NCBI GenBank assembly: GCA_018714445.1
Contig: DVNK01000039.1
Span: 82,250-146,249 of the forward strand
DNA: 64,000 nucleotides
From: Candidatus Fimadaptatus faecigallinarum
GTDB lineage: Bacteria; Bacillota; Clostridia; Christensenellales; Aristaeellaceae
Reading direction: 5' to 3'
Shown: piece after piece, positions 29,770 through 38,447 of the stretch
How positions within the stretch are numbered: position 1 is the first letter of the stretch
How the letters are laid out: the number at the start of each line of letters is the position of its first letter
Made by a program: the position numbers and the translations under genes
The notes under the pieces: model-generated
Told to the model about the DNA's origin: nothing
The model's database searches: none
The model's input: the letters and a program-made list of their open reading frames with translations, nothing else

Positions 29770-31098
29770 TTACAGCGCCAGCGATCCCATCGGATCCCAC
29801 GGCTCGAGCACAATCGGCTCCTGCTTGAACTGCGCGCGCTCCTCGTCGGTCAGGTACTTCTCGTCGACGACCACCTGATAGGTGAACTCGTCGAACCACT
29901 TGTCGCTCATTATGTAGTAGCCGTCCTTGCCGGCATCCTTGCCCCAGCTGTTTTCAACGCGCCAGCGGGTGGGCTTGCCGTCCTCGTCGAGGTTGACGCC
30001 CATCAGCACCATGGCGTGGGTCATCAGGCTCTCGCCGTAGTCAAGGCGCTGCGCCTTGTCCATCGGGAAGTCGGTGTCAAACAGCTGCTCCAGCTCCAGC
30101 ACATTCATGTCCATCAGTCCGCCCTGGCGCACCAGCCACTGGCCCACGTCCGAGCCGAACCACACCGGCTGGCCGTCCTTGAGCTGCGCTATCGCCGCGC
30201 GCTTGAGCGACTCTATCGGCAGGTTCAGGTACTTGACGGGCCGGCCCTCGTGCACGCTGCCCAGGAAGCGCACCGTGAAAGTGCGGCCATAGGGCTTGTC
30301 GGCGGTCGGCGCGTTTATGAGGCTGACGTACTTGTTGAGGTCCCAGCCCACGTACTTCTTGAAGAACTCCTGCGGGGTTATGCCGGCGTCGCGGATGAAC
30401 TTGTCGTCCTTGTCGCGCACTTCGAGCGTGACGGTCTTAGGCGGCTCGCCCAGGCAGATGCACAGCATCCGGTATATCGTGGACAGCATGGCTTCCTTTT
30501 CGCCGGCCAGTTCCTGAGCCGACTTGCCCTCGGCATGCATCGCGCGCAGCTTGCACGCGTACTCGCGCAGCTTCAGCGTGAGGAACTTGTCCATCTCGCG
30601 GGTGTTGCTGGAGCACTCGGTCTCGGGCATCGCGTCCTTGGGCACTACGCCGTACTTGTCGACCAGCGCGCAGAACATGTCCCACTGACCGCCGTCGCCC
30701 AGCGGCGCCGACAGCAGCCACGCTATCAGCCGGCCACCGGTCGGCTCGTCCAGCGTCGCCAGTATGTTCTCCAGGAAGTAGTTCGACTTTTCGAGCTTAT
30801 CCCAGAACAGCGGGTAGTTCTGCGACAGTTCGTACGTCTCCAAGTTCAGCTTCTTTATGATCGCAAAGCGCATCGTGTTCAGCGCCGCGAACATCCAGCA
30901 GCGGCCCGACGACTTCTGATTGGTTATCTCGCCCTGCTTGAGGTTTATCGAGAACTGGTGCACATCCTCGCGCAGCGCAGCCTGCGACACCGCAGACTTG
31001 GTCACGCCGTTTTGCGTCACGGCGTTCATCGCTATCCGATGGCACTTGTCGGCATTGAAGTCGGCGGAGAAGCGGCTCAACATTTCATTAGTTATCAT
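29770..31098 (-). CDS. pepC: aminopeptidase C / bleomycin hydrolase (peptidase C1B)
   Basis: A 442-residue cytoplasmic cysteine aminopeptidase of the papain-like PepC family, which forms a self-compartmentalising hexamer. The catalytic cysteine is Cys67 in NQKSSGRCWMFAALN. The catalytic histidine is His361 in LMTHAMVLMG. The asparagine is Asn383 in WRVENSWG. The conserved DNADKCHRIAMNAV-like N-terminus is present (FNADKCHRIAMNAV). Length is as in Lactobacillus PepC (about 445). RBS AGGAGAG lies ten bases before the ATG at 31098. It is flanked by its own promoter and terminator. Confidence 0.97.
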   Translation of the reverse strand: MITNEMLSRFSADFNADKCHRIAMNAVTQNGVTKSAVSQAALREDVHQFSINLKQGEITNQKSSGRCWMFAALNTMRFAIIKKLNLETYELSQNYPLFWDKLEKSNYFLENILATLDEPTGGRLIAWLLSAPLGDGGQWDMFCALVDKYGVVPKDAMPETECSSNTREMDKFLTLKLREYACKLRAMHAEGKSAQELAGEKEAMLSTIYRMLCICLGEPPKTVTLEVRDKDDKFIRDAGITPQEFFKKYVGWDLNKYVSLINAPTADKPYGRTFTVRFLGSVHEGRPVKYLNLPIESLKRAAIAQLKDGQPVWFGSDVGQWLVRQGGLMDMNVLELEQLFDTDFPMDKAQRLDYGESLMTHAMVLMGVNLDEDGKPTRWRVENSWGKDAGKDGYYIMSDKWFDEFTYQVVVDEKYLTDEERAQFKQEPIVLEPWDPMGSLAL

Positions 31099-31145
31099 TG
31101 GTTACACACTCTCCTCATATATTCAGCATTCAGCACTGCACTATA

Positions 31146-31174
31146 ATTGTACTCCACTTTTGCCAAAAGCGCAA
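31146..31174 (-). promoter_or_regulatory. likely promoter of pepC
   Basis: Minus strand TTGCGC (31169-31174), 17 bases, TACAAT (31146-31151), about 48 bases before the start codon. Confidence 0.55.
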
Positions 31175-31270
31175 GTCGGCAATTGGCGCCGGCCGCGCGA
31201 TCCGCCCGGCGCACGCCGCACGCTCTGCCGCCGGCATGCCAGCCTGAACGCGTCACGCGCGCCGCACGCG

Positions 31271-32062
31271 TCAACCCTCGCCGCCGTCGGGCGCGTGCGT
31301 GGGCAGCTCGGCTATGATAAGCTCCGTGCCGGCATCGCGGCAGGCGCGCTCATACTCGGGTGCGGGCATGCGCTCGGTGACTATCGCGTCAAAATCGGCG
31401 ATCTGCGCATATGTCAGCAGTGCGGTGCGACCAAACTTTTCGCTGTCCAGCAGCAGCACGCTTTTTTCGGCGCGCTGCATCGCGGTCATCTTGATCTCAT
31501 ACTCCAGCGGCGAGGAGTTGGACACGCCATGCTCTATCGAGAACGCCGACGCGCCCATGAACGCGACCGATATGTTATATGTCTTCAGGAACCGTATCAC
31601 GTCCAGCCCGGTAAACGAGCTGGTCTTGCGGTAGAGCTGGCCGGGCAGCGAGATTATGTTGAGGTTCTGATACGGCAATGCGGCCATCATCGCCTGCAGC
31701 GAATGGGTGACGATCGTGACGTTGTGCAGTGCGGAGAGGTTATCCAGCACGTGCAGCGTGGTCGTGCCGCTGTCCAGGAACACCGTATCATTGTCGTGCA
31801 CGAACTGCGCGGCGCGCGCGGCTATGGCTGCCTTGGCCTCGCGCCCCTTTATGCGGCGCACGTCGAAAGGCGTGAGCTGTTCGCCCTTGCGCGCTGTGAC
31901 TCCGCCGTATATCTTTTCTATCGTGCCTTTGCGTTGCAGCTGGGCTATGTCGCGGCGCACGGTTATCATGGACACCTTGAACTGCTGGCACAGCTGCTCC
32001 ATCGACACAGATTCGTTTTGCAGTATATATTTCTCCATCTCATCGAGCCGGGTATTTCTCAT
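31271..32062 (-). CDS. DeoR-family transcriptional regulator
   Basis: A 263-residue DeoR-type repressor. The N-terminal winged helix-turn-helix includes SMEQLCQQFKVSMITVRRDI and the wing KIYGGVTA. The C-terminal effector domain resembles DeoRC, with FLDSGTTTLHVLDNL (phosphosugar-binding loop), THSLQAMMAAL and LLLDSEKFGR. Such regulators usually respond to a sugar phosphate. No sugar operon is adjacent on this strand, so its target may be elsewhere or itself. ATG 32062 is chosen because GGAGG stands eight bases upstream. Confidence 0.93.
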   Translation of the reverse strand: MRNTRLDEMEKYILQNESVSMEQLCQQFKVSMITVRRDIAQLQRKGTIEKIYGGVTARKGEQLTPFDVRRIKGREAKAAIAARAAQFVHDNDTVFLDSGTTTLHVLDNLSALHNVTIVTHSLQAMMAALPYQNLNIISLPGQLYRKTSSFTGLDVIRFLKTYNISVAFMGASAFSIEHGVSNSSPLEYEIKMTAMQRAEKSVLLLDSEKFGRTALLTYAQIADFDAIVTERMPAPEYERACRDAGTELIIAELPTHAPDGGEG

Positions 32063-32109
32063 GTAGACTGCCTCCATATCCATTGAAATGCACGGCGCTC
32101 CATATGATA

Positions 32110-32138
32110 ATTATATGAGTAATTTGTGCAGATGTAAA
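32110..32138 (-). promoter_or_regulatory. promoter of the DeoR-family gene
   Basis: Minus strand TTTACA (32133-32138), 17 bases, TATAAT (32110-32115), about 48 bases before the start. The surrounding sequence is AT-rich, unlike its neighbourhood. Confidence 0.8.
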
Positions 32139-32239
32139 GAGTAAAATACTGCCGATTATGAATTTTTGCCGCGCATGAGCCGCCTGTTCGTGAAGCCCGG
32201 CCGGCGAATAAGCTGCACGGCAGCGGCCAGTGGCGCGTT

Positions 32240-32470
32240 CGTGGGGCAATCGACCGCTTGGCACGCTGACCGCGCGGGCGCTGTCGATGGCTCGGCCATG
32301 GGGCAATTGACCGATTTGCACGCTGACTGCGCGGGCGCTACCGATGGCTTGGCCATGAGACAATCAACCGTTGACATACTGACCGCGCGGGCGCTGTCGA
32401 TGGCTCGGTCATGGGGCAATTGACCGATTTACACGCTGACTGCGCGGGCGCTGCCAATGGCACAGTCACG
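32240..32470. repeat. 57-bp tandem repeat array (about 4 copies)
   Basis: The block TGGGGCAAT (one copy TGAGACAAT) recurs at 32242, 32299, 32356 and 32412. Each is followed by a GACCG...GCACGCTGAC...GCGCGGGCGCTGTCGATGGCT-type stretch. The array lies between the deoR promoter and the terminator at 32677-32712. The remaining sequence of this 680-base gap shows no gene. Confidence 0.85.
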
Positions 32471-32676
32471 CTTCAAACCACCCAATATTGCCAGTAAACC
32501 ACAACAAATGCCCATGTTTCACGCCCCCGCGCAGCGTATGAACCTGCGCTGGGCATCCACTGCGGCTGCGGCGCCTCCGGGCGTATCGCGAGCGCAAGTC
32601 GCTCACAGCCGTGCAGCATGGACTGGATCTTTGCCATGCCGCACCGTGCCCGCATGACCGCGCGGCCGCCGCAGAT

Positions 32677-32712
32677 AAAAAGCCGCCGCCGTATCGTCGA
32701 TACGGCAGCGGC
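32677..32712 (-). terminator. rho-independent terminator of the membrane-protein pair
   Basis: Minus strand 14-bp stem with one mismatch (32699-32712 with 32682-32695, loop GTC or GAC) followed by TTTTTAT. It lies about 35 bases after the stop codon at 32746. Confidence 0.92.
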
Positions 32713-32745
32713 AGGTATCATCCATATGTCCGGCGCAGTCCGGCC

Positions 32746-33867
32746 TTATTCGCCCGCGGCGTTCATCAGCTCGCGCTTGCCACGGAAGTCCTCTTTGTCG
32801 ACTATGCCGTTTTCGAGGGCCTCGCGCTTGAGCATCACATAGCACATCGAGTGCACGCCCACACGATACGGCATCAGCAGATACATTATCAGCAGCGCCG
32901 CCACGACCAGCACGCCCAGCGTGATTATCAGCCCCAGCTGACCCATGTTCAGCGCGTTCATGCCCACGCCCAGCGCGACGACCAGCCCGAACGCCAGCCC
33001 GGCCAGTATGTACCAGCCCAAAAAGCTCAGGCTCACCACCAGCAGCGCAAAGTGATTGCCGCGCACTATGCGGCGGCTGGCGCGCACCGCCTTGCGCACG
33101 CCCATCTGCGGACGCTCGGCCAGCGCTACCGGCGCCATCGAGTAGCTTATGCACTTGAATATAATCAGCCATATGTCCAGCACGTACCACGCGCACAGCA
33201 CCGCCGCATATATCCAGCCGCAGCGGGCTATGTATTCAGCCGTGAACACCGCGCTTATCGACTCCATCGACACGCCGCTGCTCAGCGCCGCAAAGTCCTG
33301 CGTGCTCAGCCCGGTCGCCAGCGCCGTGCCCGCCAGGCCGCCCACCAGCAGTATCAGCATTATTATCTGCCAGCCCAGCAGGCAAAGCCCCTGCCAGAAC
33401 GGCAGTATTATCGACCTGAAGAAATACGATCCCGTATATCCCTTGAACACCGTGCCCGCGCTCGGGTTCTTGAGCCTTATCACGCGCAGCATGAACTTGC
33501 GCACGCCGGTCATTAGCGGCAGTACTATTATCAGCTCCAGCACGAACGCTATCAGGTATATCATGCCGATGTTGGTCAGCGTGCGGCCCAGCGTGCTCAG
33601 GCCCTGCATGAACCCGCCCAGCGCGTTCGCCGTGCCCGCCGCATTGACCGCGCCCGCCGTCTCATATGCTATGGGCTGCTGATACCATGCCACTATCGCG
33701 TCTATATCGGCCTGCGTCACCGGGTAAAACTGCCCCAATGCCCACACGCCGCCAAAGTATACAATCAGCACTATGAACGTTAGCAGCACCGCCAGAAACA
33801 CGGCTCCCCTGCTCTCGCCGCCAAGGATACCCTTGACATCCCTCTTTATCGTCCTTCTGTCCAGCAT
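32746..33867 (-). CDS. DUF975-family integral membrane protein
   Basis: A 373-residue polytopic membrane protein with about six hydrophobic segments: near residues 23-45 (VFLAVLLTFIVLIVYFGGVW), about 100-118, 155-178, 220-240, 280-305 and 315-340. The stretch KCISYSMAPVALAERPQMG followed by RASRRIVRGNHFALLVV and LSFLGW matches the DUF975/YciC-like pattern. The molecular role of this family is not established. RBS GGAAGGA lies nine bases before the ATG. It follows a related membrane protein by 55 bases and precedes a strong terminator, so the pair forms an operon. Confidence 0.85.
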   Translation of the reverse strand: MLDRRTIKRDVKGILGGESRGAVFLAVLLTFIVLIVYFGGVWALGQFYPVTQADIDAIVAWYQQPIAYETAGAVNAAGTANALGGFMQGLSTLGRTLTNIGMIYLIAFVLELIIVLPLMTGVRKFMLRVIRLKNPSAGTVFKGYTGSYFFRSIILPFWQGLCLLGWQIIMLILLVGGLAGTALATGLSTQDFAALSSGVSMESISAVFTAEYIARCGWIYAAVLCAWYVLDIWLIIFKCISYSMAPVALAERPQMGVRKAVRASRRIVRGNHFALLVVSLSFLGWYILAGLAFGLVVALGVGMNALNMGQLGLIITLGVLVVAALLIMYLLMPYRVGVHSMCYVMLKREALENGIVDKEDFRGKRELMNAAGE

Positions 33868-33922
33868 AGCAAACCGTCCTTCCTCTTTGTCGCCCCATCA
33901 GCGCCACTGGCGCCGCTTTACG

Positions 33923-35095
33923 TCACGTATTGCCCGCGCCGTTCCCGCTCCGATCATCGCCGGGCCGCGCTCCGCCATCAGTCGCGCCGTCCGCCCCGGG
34001 CGCGCTGCCGTCGTTGGGTGTGCTGCCACTGGGCGCATTGCCATCGTTGGGCGCGTCGCCACTGGGCGCATTGCCGTCGTTGGGCGCGTCGCCACTGGGC
34101 GCATTGCCGTCGCTGTGCGCGTCGCCACTGGGCGCGCTGCCGTTGCTGGACTCGCCCCAGCCCGGCAGGCTGCCGCTCGACTGCGCGGCCTCGTTGAACG
34201 CATCCTCGTGCGCGCGTCTGAGCTCCTCGGCGCGGCGCGACAGTATCTCGTTTAGTCGAACGAAGTATATCGCCGACGCGGTCTCCAGCACCGGCATGCA
34301 CAGGCTCGTAAGCACTATCGTCGCCAGCGTCACGCCCACGCCCACCAGCGCCTGCTCAGCCGTGTTCAACTCAAACCCCAGTTGCGTCGTATTGGCCATC
34401 ACCTGTAAAGCCACATTGGGCAACGCAGTCAGTATAAAGCAGTAAAAGAACCTCAAATACAGGCAAAACAGCTCTTTGAGCCGGCCGTGCATGACCATGG
34501 TGCTGAGCCTGAGCGACATTATCGCGCCCACGTGCGGCTCCTGCGCCAGAAAGTAGAACTGCTGCGAATACGCCAGACCGCGATTGAACATCAAAAACAG
34601 CAGCGTCAACAGCGCCGGCCAGAACATGAGCGACATCTGTCCGTACAGCTGCGCCATGGCGATCTCGTTCAGCACCAGCGACATGGGTATCATCACCCAC
34701 ACCAGCATCGACAGCGCGCGCCAGAGCATCGCGCGCACCGACAGGAAGTAGCTCCCGCGCGTCAGCCCCTCGAACAGGTCCATCGGCGAACGCGGCCGCC
34801 CGTTGTACATGTTCAGCTCGTACCGCGCCAGCCCCAACGTGAGCGCCGGCGCCACCAGCGCCTGCATCAGCATCATGAACAAATTGCCTATGTTCATGGT
34901 GGTCTGAGCGTCCTGCGCCACCCCGCCCCCCGTGAACATGAGCGCGTAGTTGAGTATCATCACCGGCACGGAGATCAGCGTCTGCATCAGCGCGACGGTC
35001 AGCGCGGTGCGGCGGTAGTTGCCGTCGCGCCGCAGCAGCGCGCGCGTCTCAGCCGCGACCTGCGCAAGATTTATTCGGGGCGCGTCCGCCCTCAT
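33923..35095 (-). CDS. polytopic membrane protein related to DUF975, with repeat-rich C-terminus
   Basis: A 390-residue membrane protein with about six hydrophobic segments: near residues 30-50 (TALMQTLISVPVMILNYAL-like), 70-95, 130-155, 170-195, 225-245 and 270-295. It shares general layout with the next gene and is probably a diverged paralogue. After a charged helix (RRAEELRRAHEDAFNEAAQ) the last 75 residues are Gly/Asn/Asp/Ser-rich and contain about five copies of an 11-residue unit. ATG 35095 is chosen for its spacing from AGGTGA; upstream in-frame starts lack an RBS. Function unknown. Confidence 0.75.
   Translation of the reverse strand: MRADAPRINLAQVAAETRALLRRDGNYRRTALTVALMQTLISVPVMILNYALMFTGGGVAQDAQTTMNIGNLFMMLMQALVAPALTLGLARYELNMYNGRPRSPMDLFEGLTRGSYFLSVRAMLWRALSMLVWVMIPMSLVLNEIAMAQLYGQMSLMFWPALLTLLFLMFNRGLAYSQQFYFLAQEPHVGAIMSLRLSTMVMHGRLKELFCLYLRFFYCFILTALPNVALQVMANTTQLGFELNTAEQALVGVGVTLATIVLTSLCMPVLETASAIYFVRLNEILSRRAEELRRAHEDAFNEAAQSSGSLPGWGESSNGSAPSGDAHSDGNAPSGDAPNDGNAPSGDAPNDGNAPSGSTPNDGSAPGADGATDGGARPGDDRSGNGAGNT
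34005..34145 (-). repeat. 33-bp in-frame repeat at the 3' end of the membrane-protein gene
   Basis: About four to five copies of APSGDAPNDGN (11 residues, 33 bp), with diverged copies at each end. The unit length keeps the frame. Confidence 0.85.
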
Positions 35096-35164
35096 CGAGT
35101 TCACCTGAGCGATGCCACCTCGTTTCGCGCGCCGGGCGCGCATTTATTTTAATCCAGTGGCTTG

Positions 35165-35170
35165 ATTATA
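35165..35170 (-). promoter_or_regulatory. -10 element upstream of the membrane-protein operon
   Basis: Minus strand TATAAT, 70 bases before the start at 35095; the hexamer 17 bases up (TTTTCT) is weak. It is in the divergent gap shared with the PHP gene. Confidence 0.45.
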
Positions 35171-35309
35171 CCATCTTTGACCCGAATAGAAAAGTCATTT
35201 ATGCGTAAAAGCTGCGATTTTTGATAGAAATTCTTAACACTCGGCAGCATTCGCCGATAATCACGGAATTTTATACTTGTAAAGGAAGATTTATCTGCGG
35301 AGGTGCGCT

Positions 35310-36113
35310 ATGCAGGATTATCATATGCATACTACATATTCACCCGACGGCCATGCAACGATGGCGCAGCAGCTCGACGCCGCCGAACGCGTCGGCCTCA
35401 GCGGCGTGTGCCTGACCGACCACCTGGATCTGAAGCATCAGGAGCCCATATTCGACGTCCCGGTCGACTACGACCGCTGGTTTGCCGAACTGGACGCACT
35501 GCGCGCACAGCATCCCGCCCTCACCGTGCGCGCCGGCATAGAGGCCGGCGAACATGCCTGCGTGACCGCCGAAACGCTGGCCGTCGTCCAGGCGCATCCG
35601 TTCGACTACGTACTGCTGAGCCAGCACATGATAGACGGCGTGGACCCGTACTATTACGAGCGCTTCCTGAACGGGCGCACGCCCGAGGCCGCGTTCCGCC
35701 GCTACGCCGAGTGCGTATGGGAGTCGATAAACCGCTTTGACGATTTCGACTGTCTGGCGCATCTGGGGTACTGTTCCAAGTTTGCGCCGCGCGAGGCGGG
35801 CGTGCGCCCGTTTGACCGCGAATACGCCCCCGACGTCGTCGACGCGATACTCAAAAAGCTCGCCCAGGACGGCAAGGCGCTGGAGATCAACACGTCGGGC
35901 CTCAAAAACGGCGGCTCCGCCCCGATACCCGGCCCCGACATAGTGCGCCGCTTCATAGAGCTGGGCGGCGAGTTCGTTATGCTGGGCAGCGACGCGCACT
36001 ACGCGGAGTACGTCGGCTATGAATTCGACCGCGCCCGCCGCATGGCGCTGGAATGCGGAGCAAAGTATACGCTCTCATTCGAGCAACGCCATGGCACGCC
36101 AATCGCGCTGTGA
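35310..36113 (+). CDS. PHP-domain phosphatase, histidinol-phosphatase (HisJ) family
   Basis: A 267-residue PHP-fold metal-dependent phosphatase of the HisK/HisJ type. Metal-binding motifs are HMHTTYSPDG (residues 5-14), TDHLD (about 36-40), GIEAGEH (about 76-82), LSQHMIDG (about 104-111), AHLGY and LGSDAHY. In the classic enzyme the reaction is L-histidinol phosphate to histidinol. No other his gene is in the window, so another phosphoester substrate is possible. RBS GCGGAGG precedes the ATG. The stop is followed within 50 bases by short repeats and then a 67-bp array. Confidence 0.88.
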   Translation: MQDYHMHTTYSPDGHATMAQQLDAAERVGLSGVCLTDHLDLKHQEPIFDVPVDYDRWFAELDALRAQHPALTVRAGIEAGEHACVTAETLAVVQAHPFDYVLLSQHMIDGVDPYYYERFLNGRTPEAAFRRYAECVWESINRFDDFDCLAHLGYCSKFAPREAGVRPFDREYAPDVVDAILKKLAQDGKALEINTSGLKNGGSAPIPGPDIVRRFIELGGEFVMLGSDAHYAEYVGYEFDRARRMALECGAKYTLSFEQRHGTPIAL

Positions 36114-36155
36114 CCGCGCGTGCGCTCGCATTTCAGACTATACAGGCGTGGGCGC

Positions 36156-36560
36156 GTTGCCCGGACGCCGCGACGTCGTGCCCGGCCGTGGCGTCATGCC
36201 CGGCCGTGGCGTCATGCCCGGCTGCGGCGCCTGGTCTTGCATTTGATTGCGGCATATTCCGCACTTCATCAGGCGTCACGCACCGGCCGCGGCGCGCAAT
36301 CTTGCATTTGATGGCAGCGGCATATTCCGCATTTCATCCGGCGTCACGCTCTGCGGCGACACTTGATCTTGCATTTGATTGCGGCATATTCCGCACTCCA
36401 TCCGGAGTCACGCTCAGCCGCGGCGCGCAATCTTGCATTTGATGGCGGCGACATATTCCGCATTTCATCAGGTGTCACACTCAGCCGCGGCACCTGATCT
36501 TGCATTTGATGGCGGCGGCATATTCCGCACTCCATCCGAAGTCACGCTCCGCCGCGACGC
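36156..36560. repeat. 67-bp tandem repeat array (5 copies) with an 18-bp leader repeat
   Basis: CATATTCCGC recurs at 36253, 36321, 36385, 36452 and 36519 (spacing 64-68), with CTTGCATTTGAT before it and GTCACGC after it in each unit. It is preceded by CCCGGCCGTGGCGTCATG-type 18-bp units from about 36160 to 36235. It occupies most of the 570-base gap between the PHP gene and the patB-like promoter. Confidence 0.88.
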
Positions 36561-36579
36561 CCGATTTTACGGCGTAAGG

Positions 36580-36608
36580 TTGCGTTTTATATTAAAACGC
36601 GATACAAT
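36580..36608 (+). promoter_or_regulatory. promoter of the MalY/PatB gene
   Basis: TTGCGT (36580-36585), 17 bases, TACAAT (36603-36608), in an AT-rich pocket right after the repeat array. Confidence 0.6.
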
Positions 36609-36683
36609 AATATCACATAGACCGGCGCGCAGTCCGCGCCCGGCGGCATATACGCAAACACATATGCAAAGGAGAGTTACGCA

Positions 36684-37859
36684 ATGAGCCAATTCGACAG
36701 AATAATAGATCGCCGCGGCACCTCAGCTGAAAAGCTGCTCGCCTGCAAGTCCATATTCGGCAGCGAGGACGTGATACCGATGTGGGTGGCCGACATGGAC
36801 GTGGCCACCGCGCCCGAAATAGTCGAGGCGCTCAAGGCGCGCGCCGAGCACGGCATATTCGGCTACACCGGCGAAGTCGACGAGGACTATGACGCAGTTA
36901 TAGGCTGGCTGCGCGACAGGTTCGGCGTGCATATAGAGCGCGAATGGATAATGTGGAATTCCAACGTGGTCTGCGCGATACGCGTTGCGATAAACGCGCT
37001 GACGCGCCCCGGCGACAAGATAGTGATAGCCACGCCCGTATACACGCCGTTTTTCAACGCCACGCGCGACGCCGGACGCATGCTGCGCGTAAGCCCGCTC
37101 AAGGAGCAGGACGGCTACTTCACGCTCGATTACGAGGATCTGGAAAACGCGTTCCGCGGCGGCGCGCGCATGATCGTTATGTGCAACCCGCACAACCCGG
37201 TGGGCCGCGTCTGGACGCGCGAGGAGATGGCGCGGCTGGTCGAACTGTGCCGCAAATACGACGTGCTGCTGCTGTCCGACGAGATACACGACGGCTTCAT
37301 ATTCAAGGGCCATAAGCACACCTCGGTGCTGACTTTCGACTACGACAACGTGATAATGCTCATGTCGGCGACCAAGTCGTTCAACCTGGCCGGCCTGGGC
37401 ATAAGCAACATGATAGTGCCCCGGCGCGATTACCGCGAGCTGATAAGCCGGTTCATGCAGTGCAACGGCGCCAACAACGGCGCCAACAACGTATTCGGCT
37501 CGGTCGCACAGCGCACCGCCTACACGCGCTGCGGCAAGTGGCTCGACGAGCTGACCGAATACATAGAGGCCAACGTCGACGTCACCCTCAAGCGCCTGGC
37601 GGAGACGATGCCGCTCATTAAGTGCCGCAAGCCCGAGGGCACGTACCTCATGTGGCTGGACGCGCGCGCGCTGGGCGAGCCGGACGCGGTGTTCAAGGCG
37701 CTGTGCGAGGCCGGCGTGGGCCTCAACCGCGGCGAAGGCTACGGCGTGGGCAACCAGTGCGCGGGTTATCTGCGCTTTAACGTGGCCTGCCCGCGCGCAC
37801 AGCTCGAAGCCGCGCTGGATTGCATGGAAAAGGCCTATCGCACATTGACGGCCAAGTAA
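36684..37859 (+). CDS. MalY/PatB family PLP-dependent C-S lyase / aminotransferase
   Basis: A 391-residue fold-type I PLP enzyme of the PatB/MalY family; members split cystathionine to homocysteine, pyruvate and ammonia. The family start block IPMWVADMDVATAP (residues about 31-44) is present. The PLP lysine is Lys231 in SATKSFNLAGLG. DEIHDGFIF (Asp holding the pyridine nitrogen) and the late RFNVACP arginine are also visible. Length is normal. RBS AAAGGAGAG lies just before the ATG. The next gene starts directly after its stop, so they share a transcript. Confidence 0.93.
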   Translation: MSQFDRIIDRRGTSAEKLLACKSIFGSEDVIPMWVADMDVATAPEIVEALKARAEHGIFGYTGEVDEDYDAVIGWLRDRFGVHIEREWIMWNSNVVCAIRVAINALTRPGDKIVIATPVYTPFFNATRDAGRMLRVSPLKEQDGYFTLDYEDLENAFRGGARMIVMCNPHNPVGRVWTREEMARLVELCRKYDVLLLSDEIHDGFIFKGHKHTSVLTFDYDNVIMLMSATKSFNLAGLGISNMIVPRRDYRELISRFMQCNGANNGANNVFGSVAQRTAYTRCGKWLDELTEYIEANVDVTLKRLAETMPLIKCRKPEGTYLMWLDARALGEPDAVFKALCEAGVGLNRGEGYGVGNQCAGYLRFNVACPRAQLEAALDCMEKAYRTLTAK

Positions 37860-38447
37860 ATGCGCGCGCTCATATTCGATGTGGAAGCCAATGGCACGCC
37901 TCAGCCGCAGGTGTGCCAGTTGGCATATCTGATCTCGGACGGCGCGCGGCTTGAGGCGCGCAACTTCTTCTTTCGCGTGAGCGCCATGAATCCCCACGCC
38001 TACAAGGTGCATCACCTGAGCATGAAGGCGCTGGATAAGCTGTCGGGCGGGCGCACGTTCGCCGACCACGCCCGCGAGATCTGCCGCGACTTCTACTGGG
38101 CCGAGGTGTACATAGGCCACGGCGTCAGCGGCGACATGGACTACCTGCGCCGCGAGTTCGAGCGGCTGGCGCTGGCGCTGCCCGAGCGCCGACGCTTCTG
38201 CACCATGCGCCACTTTACCGGGCGCTGCGGCGGCGAACTGCCCGGCGGCAAGCCCAAGCCGCCCAGCCTGAGCGAGCTGTGGACGCATTACGGCCTGACC
38301 GAGCCCGAAATAGCCACGTTCGCCGCGCAGACCTTCGGCGCAGGCGCGGTGGCGCACGACGCGCGCTTTGACGCGGCGGCGACGTATCTGGCGCTCAGGC
38401 GCGCACAGGCCGCGGGAGAGCTGCCCCGCGGCGTGCTGGACGACTGA
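37860..38447 (+). CDS. DEDD-type 3'-5' exonuclease domain protein
   Basis: A 195-residue single-domain exonuclease of the DnaQ-like RNase H fold. Exo I is FDVEANG (Asp7, Glu9). Exo II is in IGHGVSGDMDYL, and Exo III is in AHDARFDAAATY (His and Asp of a DEDDh site). Such proteins trim DNA or RNA 3' ends; the substrate is not clear. The ATG follows the previous TAA with no gap and there is no good RBS, so translation probably depends on coupling. Its TGA stop (38445-38447) is inside the first unit of a repeat array, so the C-terminus sits at a repeat boundary. Confidence 0.85.
   Translation: MRALIFDVEANGTPQPQVCQLAYLISDGARLEARNFFFRVSAMNPHAYKVHHLSMKALDKLSGGRTFADHAREICRDFYWAEVYIGHGVSGDMDYLRREFERLALALPERRRFCTMRHFTGRCGGELPGGKPKPPSLSELWTHYGLTEPEIATFAAQTFGAGAVAHDARFDAAATYLALRRAQAAGELPRGVLDD

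Noticed and set aside
32473..32721. An 82-codon minus-strand frame
   Set aside because: It overlaps the strong terminator of the membrane-protein pair and lacks an RBS.
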